From: Nostoc mirabile CHAB5784 | Lineage (GTDB): Bacteria > Cyanobacteriota > Cyanobacteriia > Cyanobacteriales > Nostocaceae | Length of the DNA: 64,000 bases | Direction of reading: 5' to 3' | Assembly (NCBI RefSeq): GCF_020829645.1 | Contig: NZ_JAIVFS010000034.1 | Span: 1 to 64,000, forward strand | Shown here: in pieces, positions 26,272 through 35,190 of the stretch | Layout: each line of letters starts with the position of its first letter | Numbering within the stretch: position 1 is the first letter of the stretch | Notes under the pieces: generated by a model | What the model was told of the DNA's origin: nothing | What the model saw: only the letters and a program-made list of their open reading frames with translations | The model's database searches: none | Made by a program: the position numbers and the translations under genes

Positions 26272-27396
26272 ATGACTCCTAACTTGAAAATGGAACGCCC
26301 AATTTTATACTTAGCCATAACTAACCACGGCTTTGGTCATGCTACCCGCATTGCTTCTGTCGCTGCGACAATTCAAAAATTATGTCCAGAAGTTCTGCTA
26401 ATTCTGGTAACTACTGCCCCACGCTGGTTGTTAGAGTGCTACATAGAAGGCGATTTTATCTATCGTCCCCGTGCATTTGATTTGGGTGTGGTGCAAACCG
26501 ATAGTTTGACAATGGATAAAGTTGCGACTTTAGAAAAGTTGCTGGATATTAAGAAACATCAAAATTCGCTCATTGCCTCAGAAGTAAATTTTATCCGCCA
26601 AAATCGCGTTAATCTCATTTTGGCAGACATTCCCTTCCTCGCTCCTGGGTTTGCCAAAGCTGCAAATATTCCCTGCTGGATGATGAGTAACTTTGGCTGG
26701 GACTTTATCTACCGAGATTGGGGAGGTGAATTTACCGCAGTTGCAGATTGGATTAGTGATTGGTACTCAAAGTGCGATCGCTTATTTCGTCTCCCCTTCC
26801 ACGAACCGATGCAAGCTTTTAACAATATCACAGATGTCGGTTTAACAGGCGGTTCTGCCCGTTACTCTGCTGATGATTTACGTTCTCTTTGGGGAATAAC
26901 TGCACCAACTGAAAAAACTATTTTGTTGACCTTTGGCGGCTTAGGTTTACAGCAAATCCCATATAATAACCTGCGGCGATTTCCAGATTGGCAATTTATC
27001 GTCTTTGATCAATCTGCTCCTGATTTACCTAATTTAGTGAAAATTGATGACCGCAAATACCGCCCTGTCGATTTTATGCCTATTTGTGGACGAGTTGTTT
27101 CTAAACCTGGTTACAGCACTTTTTCGGAAGCCACAATACTAGGAGTGCCTATTGTTACTATGCCGCGTGATGACTTTGCCGAAGCAACTTTTCTAGTAGA
27201 AGGCATAACTAATTATAACCAGCATCAAATCATCACCCCATCTGAGTTTTTTCAAGGGAGTTGGGATTTTCTGCGTGAATTACCTCAATCACCCAAGCAA
27301 TCTGAACTAATTGCTAAGGATGGTAATGAAGCGATCGCTCATACTGTAATTAATTATTTCGAGTCGAATAAAGCTCTTCAAAAGAATATAAATTAA
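26272..27396 (+). CDS. Glycosyltransferase-like protein (GT28/GT-B type)
   Basis: A 374-residue protein with a GT-B look. The N-terminal Rossmann half begins ILYLAITNHGFGHATRIASVAATIQKL, with the NHGFGHATR glycine motif of MurG/GT28-like enzymes. The C-terminal half has ILLTFGGLGLQQIP, GRVVSKPGYSTFSEATILGVPIVTMPRDDFAEA, the donor-binding region. It would transfer a sugar from a nucleotide donor to an unknown acceptor, probably at the cytoplasmic face. An upstream methionine gives MTPNLKMERP; M7 is an alternative start. It forms an operon with the next two genes (2 nt, then a 4-nt overlap). Confidence 0.78.
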   Translation: MTPNLKMERPILYLAITNHGFGHATRIASVAATIQKLCPEVLLILVTTAPRWLLECYIEGDFIYRPRAFDLGVVQTDSLTMDKVATLEKLLDIKKHQNSLIASEVNFIRQNRVNLILADIPFLAPGFAKAANIPCWMMSNFGWDFIYRDWGGEFTAVADWISDWYSKCDRLFRLPFHEPMQAFNNITDVGLTGGSARYSADDLRSLWGITAPTEKTILLTFGGLGLQQIPYNNLRRFPDWQFIVFDQSAPDLPNLVKIDDRKYRPVDFMPICGRVVSKPGYSTFSEATILGVPIVTMPRDDFAEATFLVEGITNYNQHQIITPSEFFQGSWDFLRELPQSPKQSELIAKDGNEAIAHTVINYFESNKALQKNIN

Positions 27397-27398
27397 TA

Positions 27399-27926
27399 AT
27401 GGAAGATCCGACAATAGACGAAGAAACGTTGGAATTAGCCGCTCAAGATGTGCGTCGAGTGCTAGAAAGGCAAAAAGAAGAGCGGCAAATTTTAATCACC
27501 CAGATGAACATCCTATTTGTCACAAACAGCGCAATGCTAAGTTTTTTAACAATATCGAAATTGATTACTATATTTAGTATCTTCAGTGCGTTAGAGATAC
27601 TATTATTTTTCATCAACTTTCTGCTACTAATCTGGGCTTTGTTACCACGTAAGTTTTTTGTCAGCCCCAATCTAGAAAAACAGAAAGAAAACGAGGAAAA
27701 GAAAGAAAAACTAAACTTTCCAGAAGATTATTTGATATTTACGCCTCAAGAATACAATTTACAGATGTTAGCTGACTTCAGAGAGACTTATAATAATAAC
27801 CAGAAGCAAGTAGACGATATTTCCCTAGCCTTGAAATATGCTACTGGTGTTACGGCTGGAATTGCTATGATTGCATTGTTACATCAAGTAACAGTTTATT
27901 TCATTCCTGAACTACAAAAATTATGA
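27399..27926 (+). CDS. Hypothetical membrane protein with TM hairpin
   Basis: 175 residues: an acidic cytoplasmic N-terminus with a charged helix (about 10-30), two adjoining hydrophobic segments (about 37-54 and 60-82), a charged loop (KQKENEEKKEKLNF) and a third hydrophobic segment (about 145-166). Both ends are probably cytoplasmic or membrane-associated. The shape resembles small membrane proteins that act with a partner enzyme or as signalling effectors, but I do not recognise the family. It is translationally close to the glycosyltransferase (2 nt) and overlaps the next start (ATGA). Confidence 0.7.
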   Translation: MEDPTIDEETLELAAQDVRRVLERQKEERQILITQMNILFVTNSAMLSFLTISKLITIFSIFSALEILLFFINFLLLIWALLPRKFFVSPNLEKQKENEEKKEKLNFPEDYLIFTPQEYNLQMLADFRETYNNNQKQVDDISLALKYATGVTAGIAMIALLHQVTVYFIPELQKL

Positions 27927-28147
27927 ATACCAACCAAGACGATACAACATCTTCTAAAAAGAGTTTAGAACTGCCAGAACCAAACTTAGATAACATTACA
28001 GCTTTATCTCACAATCTGCCTAACACACCTATCATCCCCGATGTCCTCAAAGAGTTTGTAAATGCGGTGTTAAGTCTCTTTAGGAGAAGACATACTCAGT
28101 CTAACGATCAAGCAACCGCAGAACAACAACCAAATCAAGCAGACTGA
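27923..28147 (+). CDS. Small hypothetical protein, third gene of glycosyltransferase operon
   Basis: 74 residues, mostly polar and disordered (NQDDTTSSKKSLELPEPN, QSNDQATAEQQPNQAD), with one amphipathic stretch (IIPDVLKEFVNAVLSLFRRR). The start overlaps the previous stop as ATGA, implying translational coupling. No family is recognised. It may be a small partner of the membrane protein before it. Confidence 0.6.
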   Translation: MNTNQDDTTSSKKSLELPEPNLDNITALSHNLPNTPIIPDVLKEFVNAVLSLFRRRHTQSNDQATAEQQPNQAD

Positions 28148-28190
28148 ACGGCTAATTAGCTTTTACTGTCATCAATAATTACTGTTTTAA

Positions 28191-28604
28191 ATGACTCACT
28201 ACCAAAAGCTACTAAAAATTTCCACCACTGGTAAATCTTTTTACAACATCACTGCGAAAATTGAAGCCACAGTTGCAGAATCAGGAGTTGAAACTGGTCT
28301 TTGTACTCTATTTTTACGCCACACTTCAGCCAGTTTAGTCATCCAAGAAAATGCCGATCCCGATGTCCTTGTGGATTTAGCTAACTTTATGGCAAAACTC
28401 GTGCCAGAATCGGGAAAATACATTCATGATGCAGAAGGCCCCGATGATATGCCGGCACACATTCGTACCGCACTCACCCACACTTCTGAACATATCCCCA
28501 TTAATTGTGGTCATTTAGTACTGGGAACTTGGCAAGGAATTTATATTTGGGAACACCGCCAACGCAGTCATTTAAGAGAATTGGTTGTCCATATCTCTGG
28601 ATAG
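28191..28604 (+). CDS. YjbQ/UPF0047 family protein (secondary thiamine-phosphate synthase type)
   Basis: 137 residues with the UPF0047 signature: LCTLFLRHTSASLVIQENADPDV, YIHDAEGPDDMPAHIRTALT and GTWQGIYIWEHRQRSHLRELVVHI. Family members can replace ThiE in E. coli (weak thiamine-phosphate synthase activity), but the physiological reaction is unsettled. Conserved histidines (about H44, H83, H92) may bind metal. It is cytosolic and sits 43 nt downstream of the previous operon, so it could be cotranscribed. Confidence 0.9.
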   Translation: MTHYQKLLKISTTGKSFYNITAKIEATVAESGVETGLCTLFLRHTSASLVIQENADPDVLVDLANFMAKLVPESGKYIHDAEGPDDMPAHIRTALTHTSEHIPINCGHLVLGTWQGIYIWEHRQRSHLRELVVHISG

Positions 28605-28885
28605 CCGATTCTCAAGTTTTATTTATTTAAGGTGGAGTCCTGTAGAGTTTAAATACTCTGGTTATCCCGTTTACCCTTTGGCTATAATCTCATAAACTCG
28701 CGGTAATATACATGAAATAAATTTTGCCGCGATCGCTTTGTCATGAAAATTAATCAAATCCACACTAAATAATTAGTGTCAATTTGTGAATTCAAAAGTA
28801 AAGTTTATTTGTGATTATTTAAGAAATTCATTTTTTCGATATAAGCTAATATTTAGTGTAAGCTGTATGGGCTATTTCAATTACT

Positions 28886-29635
28886 ATGAAACAAGAACTG
28901 ACACCAACTCATACTTTCCAATTTATTGATGAAATACTTGCCCAACAGTCTATTAATCTATTATCACTTAATCCCAAGAAAACATTAATTACCAGTTTCG
29001 CAGAATTGGAAAATTTAATTACTGAAGAAAACACCGAAATTCAACTCCTCATAACCTTTCAGGAAACTCTCGAAAGCATAGTCCGTACTCAGTTGCAAAA
29101 CTTCCCAGAAAACATATTCTGGGATTTTGATTTTCTGGTAAGCAGTATGCTAAGGCAGGCTCTCATAGCAGATGAGGGTGCTGTTACTTTTTTAAAGCTT
29201 TTTGGGGAAAAAATGGTTTTACTGACGGAAATGTTCGGCATTAAAACAGAAATTCGCTTCCGTTACGTTCACGATTTTATGTATGGGTTTGACTGGGCAA
29301 GATGGGTACAAAAAGAGCCACAAAAACGCGCACACATAGAGCCTTTTAGTCTGGTTTTTTTGGATTATTTGCTCGTCAAAGGGAAAGAACTTTTACAACG
29401 GATTAATCACGGTCAGGTTACATCTTATAAACTATGTGATACAGGCTACCGTAATCCCTTCACTTTTTCTCGTGAACCAGAAGATGAATATCGTCTGCTA
29501 ACTTGTCTTGCTGAAGAAGAACTTATCCCAGTAGCAGTGTGGAACTGGAATGCAAGCCCTGTCTGGAACAAACCTTTCCAAGAAATGCGCCAGCAATTAG
29601 CATTAAAATTAAATATTCAACCACAGAGACACTGA
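28886..29635 (+). CDS. Hypothetical protein
   Basis: 249 residues with no signal peptide or membrane segment. It is helix-rich in the first half (ITSFAELENLITEENTEIQLLITF) and ends with an aromatic part (FRYVHDFMYGFDWARWV, LIPVAVWNWNASPVWN). I do not recognise a family or catalytic motif. It has its own AT-rich upstream region (28605-28885) with a possible -10 tataat at about 28683. Base composition resembles its neighbours. The gene is followed 38 nt later by Nif3. Confidence 0.65.
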   Translation: MKQELTPTHTFQFIDEILAQQSINLLSLNPKKTLITSFAELENLITEENTEIQLLITFQETLESIVRTQLQNFPENIFWDFDFLVSSMLRQALIADEGAVTFLKLFGEKMVLLTEMFGIKTEIRFRYVHDFMYGFDWARWVQKEPQKRAHIEPFSLVFLDYLLVKGKELLQRINHGQVTSYKLCDTGYRNPFTFSREPEDEYRLLTCLAEEELIPVAVWNWNASPVWNKPFQEMRQQLALKLNIQPQRH

Positions 29636-29673
29636 TTAGCAATTAAAATTAAAAATTGCTGAAGAAAATAGTT

Positions 29674-30462
29674 ATGAAAATTGCTGACTTAATTACTTGG
29701 TTTGAAGCATGGGCAAATCCCGCTTGGTGTGAAAGTTGGGATAATTGCGGCTGGCAGATTGAACCAGGAGTGTTGCAGGAAAAAGCACGGGTTTTGGTAT
29801 GTTTGACACCGACTTTGGCAGTAATGCAGGAAGCGATCGCAGAAAATGCTAACCTGATATTTACTCATCATCCCTTGATTTTTACTCCTCCCAAATCTTT
29901 ACGTACTGGTGAAGCGATCGCAGAAATGCTACGGTTATCCTTTACCCACAATATTGGTATTTATACTGCCCACACGAATTTTGACCAAGTGCAGGATGGG
30001 ACTGCTGACGTTTTAGCTCAAATTTTAGAACTCAAAGAAGTTACTCCTATACAACCTACACAAGGAGGGTTAGGATATGGTCGTGTTGGTTTGCTAGAGC
30101 CATTTATGACATTACAGGAATTACTCGTAGCCATTCAAACACGACTTGCTCCCCCTAATTTGATTTTTTCCCCAAGTGCTGATTTACAGCAAACAATTTC
30201 ACGAGTTGCTGTTTTGGGTGGTTCGGGGGCTAGTTACATTTCATCTGTCGCCAAAACTGGTGCCCAAGCTTATCTGACTTCTGACTGTAAGTTTCATCAG
30301 TTTCAAGAAAGCCGCGATCGCAATCTCATTTTAATCGATGCCGGACATTACGCTACCGAACGTCCGGCTTGCGATCGCTTAGTGCAAAAATTCCAGTCCT
30401 TAAACTTAGACTGGGTGCAATTAAGTCAGAAGGATGAAGATTTCCGCCAGTTTTTTGCTTGA
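29674..30462 (+). CDS. Nif3-like dinuclear metal-centre protein
   Basis: 262 residues from ATG 29674; a TTG six codons upstream (29656) is possible but less likely. Nif3/YbgI/YqfO family motifs are clear: CESWDNCGWQI, LIFTHHPLIFTPP (metal His pair), YTAHTNFDQVQDGT, GGSGASYI and LIDAGHYATERPACDRL. Members form toroidal hexamers with a dimetal site, sometimes described as GTP cyclohydrolase 1 type 2-like; the function is unsettled. It is cytosolic. Confidence 0.9.
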   Translation: MKIADLITWFEAWANPAWCESWDNCGWQIEPGVLQEKARVLVCLTPTLAVMQEAIAENANLIFTHHPLIFTPPKSLRTGEAIAEMLRLSFTHNIGIYTAHTNFDQVQDGTADVLAQILELKEVTPIQPTQGGLGYGRVGLLEPFMTLQELLVAIQTRLAPPNLIFSPSADLQQTISRVAVLGGSGASYISSVAKTGAQAYLTSDCKFHQFQESRDRNLILIDAGHYATERPACDRLVQKFQSLNLDWVQLSQKDEDFRQFFA

Positions 30463-30906
30463 TTGCTTATGTTTCACTACATTTTTAAGATACTTGCTTA
30501 AAAATTTCCCTGTCTTTTAAAATTGTTAAATTAACCTGAGTTCGGGTTAAGCCAGAAGCTAAAAAGCTTATTCTGTAAGGATTGAGCAAAACTCTAAGTG
30601 ATAAAGGAAGCGATTAAAGTGTAATCATTTTGTCAATAAGGCTCACAAATAAGTCTAATATCAACAATATGCCTTATTGAGAATAGATTAAAACAGAGCT
30701 TCAGATCGAACAATGATAAATCAAGGGTTTTGAGGATTTCTTATCCCGAACTCAGGTTAAATATCATATTGTGACCCATTGATGTGATCTAAATCACTAA
30801 TTAGGTGTAATGATAATCACATGATATTCATGTTCCATATCAATTAGGATTACAGGGAAATGTTCCACACTTGACATAACAATTTGTTTACTCTGTCCTA
30901 ACCAAG
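30463..30906. other. Intergenic region with MITE-like inverted repeat
   Basis: No gene. It contains the 30531-30760 inverted-repeat element. From 30760 it is AT-rich promoter-like sequence for the next gene, including ttgaca at about 30873. Confidence 0.6.
30531..30760. repeat. 230-bp MITE-like element, TTAACCTGAGTTCGGG termini
   Basis: Left end TTAACCTGAGTTCGGGTTAAG (positions 30531-30551) and right end, the inverse of the same with one mismatch (30740-30760). The interior has no open frame. A target duplication is not clear. Confidence 0.72.
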
Positions 30907-31125
30907 ATGATTCGCACACTCGTTGAATCTGCTTTCCAAACTGGATATCTTAGTGTTGAATCTGAGGGATTACTCCATCAAGTGCTAGTCACTAAATGCT
31001 GGAAGGAAGAGGATTTGTCAGCCCTCGCAGCCCTATACGATGCAGTTCGGGCAGGTAAAATTAAACGAGAAGCGTCCTCGTCGAACGTGCTTATGGAATT
31101 TCCGCTACCGTATAAATCTTGCTGA
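30907..31125 (+). CDS. Small conserved cyanobacterial protein
   Basis: 72 residues: MIRTLVESAFQTGYLSVESE, then a helix-turn pattern and SALAALYDAVRAGKIKREAS. The N-terminal 55 residues have the look of a small soluble helical protein family that I associate with cyanobacteria, function unknown. ATG 30907 has no strong SD. No operon partner. Confidence 0.65.
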   Translation: MIRTLVESAFQTGYLSVESEGLLHQVLVTKCWKEEDLSALAALYDAVRAGKIKREASSSNVLMEFPLPYKSC

Positions 31126-31284
31126 TACTGCAAAATAAGTGGAGGGTAATTTTCTCATGTTTCCCCTCTGCCCCCCATTTCCTTAGCTATCATCAGGCAA
31201 AAACCTGCAAAACTCAAAATTATTTAGGTGTTGTTGTTGAAAATCATCAAGGTCAGCAAGAGAATGAGTTAAGATCGTATACAC

Positions 31285-31482
31285 ATGGGTAAAAGTAAAA
31301 CCAAGTCCCCGGACTTCCCAGCAATGCCAATGATTAAAAGTAGGCAAGTTAAACAACCGCAATCAACGATTGGTTTTGAGTATTCTTTATTACATAATAG
31401 TAACAAGGACTCACCAGCAAATATGAGCCTGGTTAGGACAGGTTCGGAATTGTTTGACTTCGATGAAGCAGACATTGAGTAG
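31285..31482 (+). CDS. Possible small hypothetical protein
   Basis: 65 residues, polar and probably disordered (MGKSKTKSPDFPAMPMIKSR ... ELFDFDEADIE with an acidic tail). It has an ATG but no good ribosome site, and no recognised family. It is included because it is the only sizeable frame with sense composition between 31126 and 31700. It may be spurious. Confidence 0.3.
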   Translation: MGKSKTKSPDFPAMPMIKSRQVKQPQSTIGFEYSLLHNSNKDSPANMSLVRTGSELFDFDEADIE

Positions 31483-31700
31483 AATGAGCCGGAGGGAGAT
31501 TGAGTTCATTGCTAAAGCAAGCATTGATTTATGACCCAAAATTTTCCAATATTTGACAACTACATGCAAGTTTTGGGATTGGGTGATGAAGCGTACTTGT
31601 TCTGAACGGTGAAATTAACCTCTTAAAGGTGTAATGTAATTGGGTAGAACCCAGATTTTGACAGGTTTAACTACGTTGTTTAAAAAGGCAGAAACAGTAC

Positions 31701-32012
31701 ATGCTACACCGCAAGATTTATCAACTCTGTTGCGATGGGCGCGAGGTATGTGTTTTCTTGCGGGACCAGCAACGCTGGATTGAACGCGCCCGCATCATCG
31801 ACATAGAGGGAGATTTAGTGACCCTACGCTATGAAACAGAAGAAGAGGACGAAGTTTGTTCTTGGGAAGAAATGGTTCGCCTCGAGAGCATTGGTGCTGT
31901 AACCCAAAAACTGGCTTCAGTACCACGCGGTAATGTGGAACCTTTGATGACTGAAGACTGTCCCGAAGCCGAACGCATCCACAACCGTTACACTGACTCG
32001 AATCCAGAATAA
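31701..32012 (+). CDS. Conserved cyanobacterial protein (DUF6679-like)
   Basis: 103 residues. The N-terminal MLHRKIYQLCCDGREVCVFL and DQQRWIERARIIDIEGDLVTLRYETEEEDEVCSWEEMVRLESIGAV form a compact beta-rich domain, followed by a polar tail. I associate it with an uncharacterised cyanobacterial family (DUF6679 by memory, not certain). It is cytosolic and monocistronic. Heptamer repeats start right after its stop. Confidence 0.75.
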   Translation: MLHRKIYQLCCDGREVCVFLRDQQRWIERARIIDIEGDLVTLRYETEEEDEVCSWEEMVRLESIGAVTQKLASVPRGNVEPLMTEDCPEAERIHNRYTDSNPE

Positions 32013-32050
32013 TTAGTCATTAGTCATTAGTCATTAGTCATTAGTCATTA
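32012..32050 (+). repeat. Heptamer tandem repeat (TAGTCAT)n
   Basis: About five copies of the 7-mer tagtcat in tandem right after a stop codon. It is a typical Nostoc short tandem repeat. A variant run (ggtcatt/agtcatt) lies at 40671-40708. Confidence 0.85.
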
Positions 32051-32082
32051 ATTAAAAATGACAAAGGGCACCGGATTAATGA

Positions 32083-33750
32083 CTATTGGCTATCATTCAA
32101 ACCTTCAAAAGCAGGACAGTAACCTTCTAGAGTTACCTTAAAATTATACAATGGGGAAGCTGGATTCCAACACCGCTGCCCCCTTTGATGTCGGCAAGTA
32201 CCGCAACAGTCTACATCTGTCCATGTATAGCGATCGCTATTTTGGTTGAGCAATTCTCGTTGAGACAATCCCCTCAATACTAGTTCTTCGCCTTGCCAAC
32301 GAGCTTCGATTAAACCAGTATCAGCAAATTGCCGCCAACGCGGATCGGTAGTAATCACATCGGCTAAGGTGATTGTGATTACTGTTCCCACCTCTGTCAG
32401 TTCACCTTCGTAGTTAGTTTCTGGTGCTGCCGGTTGTAAAAATGTATCGCCAATAGGCAATTCTACTAAAGTGTCAGCCGCCGGGGAATGGATATGATAG
32501 CGGTTTTGCAACTCCTCTAAGCTAGTCAGGTCTGCCAAGTAGGCAGGAGAACCGTGAATAAAAATGACGTGCTGGGGTCGCAAATTATGAATTAGCTGCG
32601 TAGTACCAGGGCCATCACTATGTTGAGCCAGGAGATAAGTTTCAATAGTGGTGGGTGTTAAATATTCTTTATTAACTTTTATATCAATTTTTTCTGGTAG
32701 CAGGATCAGCCAAGGCCCAGTGTCTAGTTGGCAGTGCTTACCCAAATCATCTGTTGAGTCGGTGAGGACTATACAAGGTGACTTACCCACAGTGGGACGA
32801 TGTTCTGCTTGTAAACGGCGCACGCGGGGACGTACCCGTTCATCCCAAAATAAGGGTTGATGGCGGGCGAAGTTCTGTACAGATGGGGGAAGGTGGGGTA
32901 GCAGTTCTAGGTAGGCATCACAGCCAGTAGCGACAGCACCATCTACCCAGATATCTAAATCTCGTCCGGTGAAGTGGTGATGAGAGCGTAAGAGCATTAA
33001 TAATTCTTGACCCAATCCTAAAGCAGGAGTGGGAAGGATCACAGAACAATGGTCAGCGATCGCGCGATTAATTCTTTCTGCTAGTTGATTCTCTTGGTTG
33101 CGGCGGTGAGGATGACGGGATGTGCCATAACTGCCTTCAATAATTAGCACATCCAAGTCTAATCCTCGCAGTTCCTCTAAACGCAAACCTTCTACCAACC
33201 GGGAGTTTGACAGGAAAAAATCTCCTGTATACAGTAGCTTATAAGTACGATGCTTAGTGGTGTAGGTAAGGAGAATTGCCACTGCCCCTGGTAGATGCCC
33301 TGCGGGGAATAATTCTGCTACCAAACCATCTTGGAATTCCACAGGCGATCGCAACGGCAAGGCGTGACAAAATTCGGAAATTTTCTCAGGATCTTGGTCT
33401 AGCCAATTCAACGGCAGTAACTTGCTGGTTACTTCGCTACCATAAATAGGTAACTTTGGAAAAGCTTTATGTAGTGCCAGTAAGCCTCTGGCGTGGTCTG
33501 GGTGGGCGTGACTAATCAAAACGAAATCTGCTGGTGAGGGCGAACTAACTCCACGTACCGACTTAGTAACCCCCTTCGCCAGCGATGAAATATCCTCCAA
33601 ACCACAATCCAATAGGATGCGGTGTGGGCCCATCTTCACCAATAAACACACGCCCTCATCGTAATGCTGGACACTATAGGGGAAACATTCTAATTCACTA
33701 CCCCCTTCCGCAGCATCTACGCGAGAGGATGCCGATAGATTATCCCTCAT
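32083..33750 (-). CDS. MBL-fold (beta-CASP-type) metallohydrolase, probable RNase
   Basis: 555 residues. N-terminal MBL domain: RILLDCGLEDI, VLISHAHPDHARGL (HxHxDH zinc motif), AGHLPGAVAILL and LYTGDFFLSNSRLVEG. A beta-CASP-like insertion (VLIIEGSYGTSRHPHR; NQLAERINRAIADHCSVILPTPALG) and the later HVIFIHGS (third-motif His) follow. The C-terminus has a cysteine group (CCGTCRHQRGQRCWNPAS ... CPAF) that may bind zinc. CPSF/RNase J-like enzymes process RNA; the substrate here is not known. It is cytosolic and monocistronic. Confidence 0.87.
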   Translation of the reverse strand: MRDNLSASSRVDAAEGGSELECFPYSVQHYDEGVCLLVKMGPHRILLDCGLEDISSLAKGVTKSVRGVSSPSPADFVLISHAHPDHARGLLALHKAFPKLPIYGSEVTSKLLPLNWLDQDPEKISEFCHALPLRSPVEFQDGLVAELFPAGHLPGAVAILLTYTTKHRTYKLLYTGDFFLSNSRLVEGLRLEELRGLDLDVLIIEGSYGTSRHPHRRNQENQLAERINRAIADHCSVILPTPALGLGQELLMLLRSHHHFTGRDLDIWVDGAVATGCDAYLELLPHLPPSVQNFARHQPLFWDERVRPRVRRLQAEHRPTVGKSPCIVLTDSTDDLGKHCQLDTGPWLILLPEKIDIKVNKEYLTPTTIETYLLAQHSDGPGTTQLIHNLRPQHVIFIHGSPAYLADLTSLEELQNRYHIHSPAADTLVELPIGDTFLQPAAPETNYEGELTEVGTVITITLADVITTDPRWRQFADTGLIEARWQGEELVLRGLSQRELLNQNSDRYTWTDVDCCGTCRHQRGQRCWNPASPLYNFKVTLEGYCPAFEGLNDSQ

Positions 33751-34049
33751 GCTCTCCTCCCCTCAAACCTCATCATCATGGACATATCCCAAAAGCCAAA
33801 AATTACACAAATTTTGGTTTTGTGACTTAGGGGTAAGTTTTATCGTGCGCCCCTACACCCTGAGAATACAGATTTTTGATTGGGGAGGACGCCTCCACTG
33901 AACCCGCACTGGTTCAGAAAGGTGGACTAACGAGAAGCCATCAAATTACTAGCTCAAAGATGCCTCTTGTTTCTTTTCCCTTTGCAAGTTCTGAACGCTC
34001 TTAGCAAACTCACCCTACGGGAAGTCGCCCAAGCGTTTACAGATTTATC
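33751..34049. other. Intergenic region, no gene seen
   Basis: Upstream sequence of the MBL protein. No frame of merit. No clear repeat apart from weak palindromes (gaacccgcactggttc). Nothing else visible. Confidence 0.5.
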
Positions 34050-34172
34050 TCAATGTGCAGAGCCATTGCCGTGATAGTTATCTGAATCATAAAATCCATT
34101 TTTCGTGCCAAAAAATAAGCACGAAAGCGTAAAGATAACTGTCAATCCAGCTAGAATCAGCTTTACATCCAT
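34050..34172 (-). CDS. Tiny membrane protein ending NGFYDSDNYHGNGSAH
   Basis: 40 residues from ATG 34172-34170 to TGA 34052-34050. One transmembrane helix (LILAGLTVIFTLSCLFFG) is followed by a short polar tail with the sequence NGFYDSDNYHGNGSAH. A ribosome site (aggggc) lies about 10 nt upstream on the minus strand. I recall similar cyanobacterial peptides with the same tail, function unknown. Small single-helix proteins like this are often subunits of photosynthetic complexes, but that is a guess. Confidence 0.65.
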   Translation of the reverse strand: MDVKLILAGLTVIFTLSCLFFGTKNGFYDSDNYHGNGSAH

Positions 34173-34589
34173 TTTTTTGCTGCCCCTTACTTAAAGACTT
34201 TCCTATATTAATTTAGTGCTTCCGCAATCAAATGTAATCACTAGAAAATCTTTACTATGCTTATGTGGATTGGGCAATAGGTAAATTTACCGCAATCAGT
34301 CAGATTGTAGAACCTTTCGGTTCACCTGTCCATTGATCTAGATGTAAAGCAATATGACTCCAGGAGCAATCCTCTACACCCTCTAAAAATCCTCAGTAGT
34401 TAGGATTGACCCACTGTTCAAATCAGCTTTTGAGGCTCTTTAAATACAAACGTTTAATAATTTACTAAACTTTACCAAAAATGCTCTGTTCATTCAAAAC
34501 TAGTCTAAACGCCAAACCCAAGCCGTCACCTTAATATTAAAAACAGGAGCAATTATTTCCCAACCCCTCAATAAAAATACCTGTGTTGT
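34173..34589. other. Intergenic region, divergent promoters likely
   Basis: 417 bp between the tiny membrane protein (minus) and the RDD gene (plus). AT-rich. I see no gene or clear repeat. Confidence 0.5.
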
Positions 34590-35147
34590 ATGAGTATCGA
34601 ACGACTTCCCCAAAAACACTATCCCAAAGCTGAAATTGGGCGGCGAGGTATGGCATTGGGGCTTGATTTCCTTGGTGTCTGGTTAGTCAGTTCCCTACTG
34701 GGAGGCGGCGATATCGGGATTCAATTTGTGCAAATCCTCGTTTTTGTGATACTTTGGCTGATTTTGCGGGTGCTGGTGGTATACAACAATCAAGGGCAAA
34801 GTTTAGGGCGTTGGGCGTTCGATTTAAAGGTATTGGAAGTTGAAGATGGGGAAGTAGTGGGCAGAGTTCCAGATTTGCTCTCACTGGTGAAGCGAGAGGC
34901 GATCATCGGCTTGGGTGCGCTTTTAGTGTCAATTGCCCTGAGCAATATTAGAGCCAATCCCACTGCTATACTGCTAGTACTTCCCCTAGCAATTGATTGT
35001 GGGACTGCCTTCTCTGATACCCAGATGCGGCAGGCTTTACACGATCGCTATTGTGGAACTTTCATCGTTTCGTCGCGTCGTGGCTACTCGCTCGACATAA
35101 AAATTAAAAAATTAGTTGATAATATGCGGCGGAATGTGAGAAGATAG
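34590..35147 (+). CDS. RDD family membrane protein
   Basis: 185 residues with three hydrophobic segments (about 23-38, 45-65 and 106-140) and the RDD layout: YPKAEIGRRGMALGLDFLGVWLV (Arg/Asp in the first segment), then YNNQGQSLGRWAFDLKV and the C-terminal QALHDRYCGTFIV. RDD proteins are small inner-membrane proteins, some linked to ion transport; the function here is unknown. It precedes rpmG by 43 nt on the same strand, so cotranscription with the ribosomal genes is plausible. Confidence 0.8.
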   Translation: MSIERLPQKHYPKAEIGRRGMALGLDFLGVWLVSSLLGGGDIGIQFVQILVFVILWLILRVLVVYNNQGQSLGRWAFDLKVLEVEDGEVVGRVPDLLSLVKREAIIGLGALLVSIALSNIRANPTAILLVLPLAIDCGTAFSDTQMRQALHDRYCGTFIVSSRRGYSLDIKIKKLVDNMRRNVRR

Positions 35148-35190
35148 TCATTTGTGTTAATTCTCTTCAGGCTTCACTGTTTGTAAGATT

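Noticed and set aside
27399..27926. Membrane protein as a defence effector (Pycsar/SLATT-like)
   Set aside because: The helix layout is only loosely similar, and no cyclase or sensor gene is adjacent; its neighbour is a glycosyltransferase.
32012..32050. Heptamer run as a CRISPR or iteron array
   Set aside because: A simple 7-bp tandem repeat of the common Nostoc type, with no spacers and no replication gene nearby.
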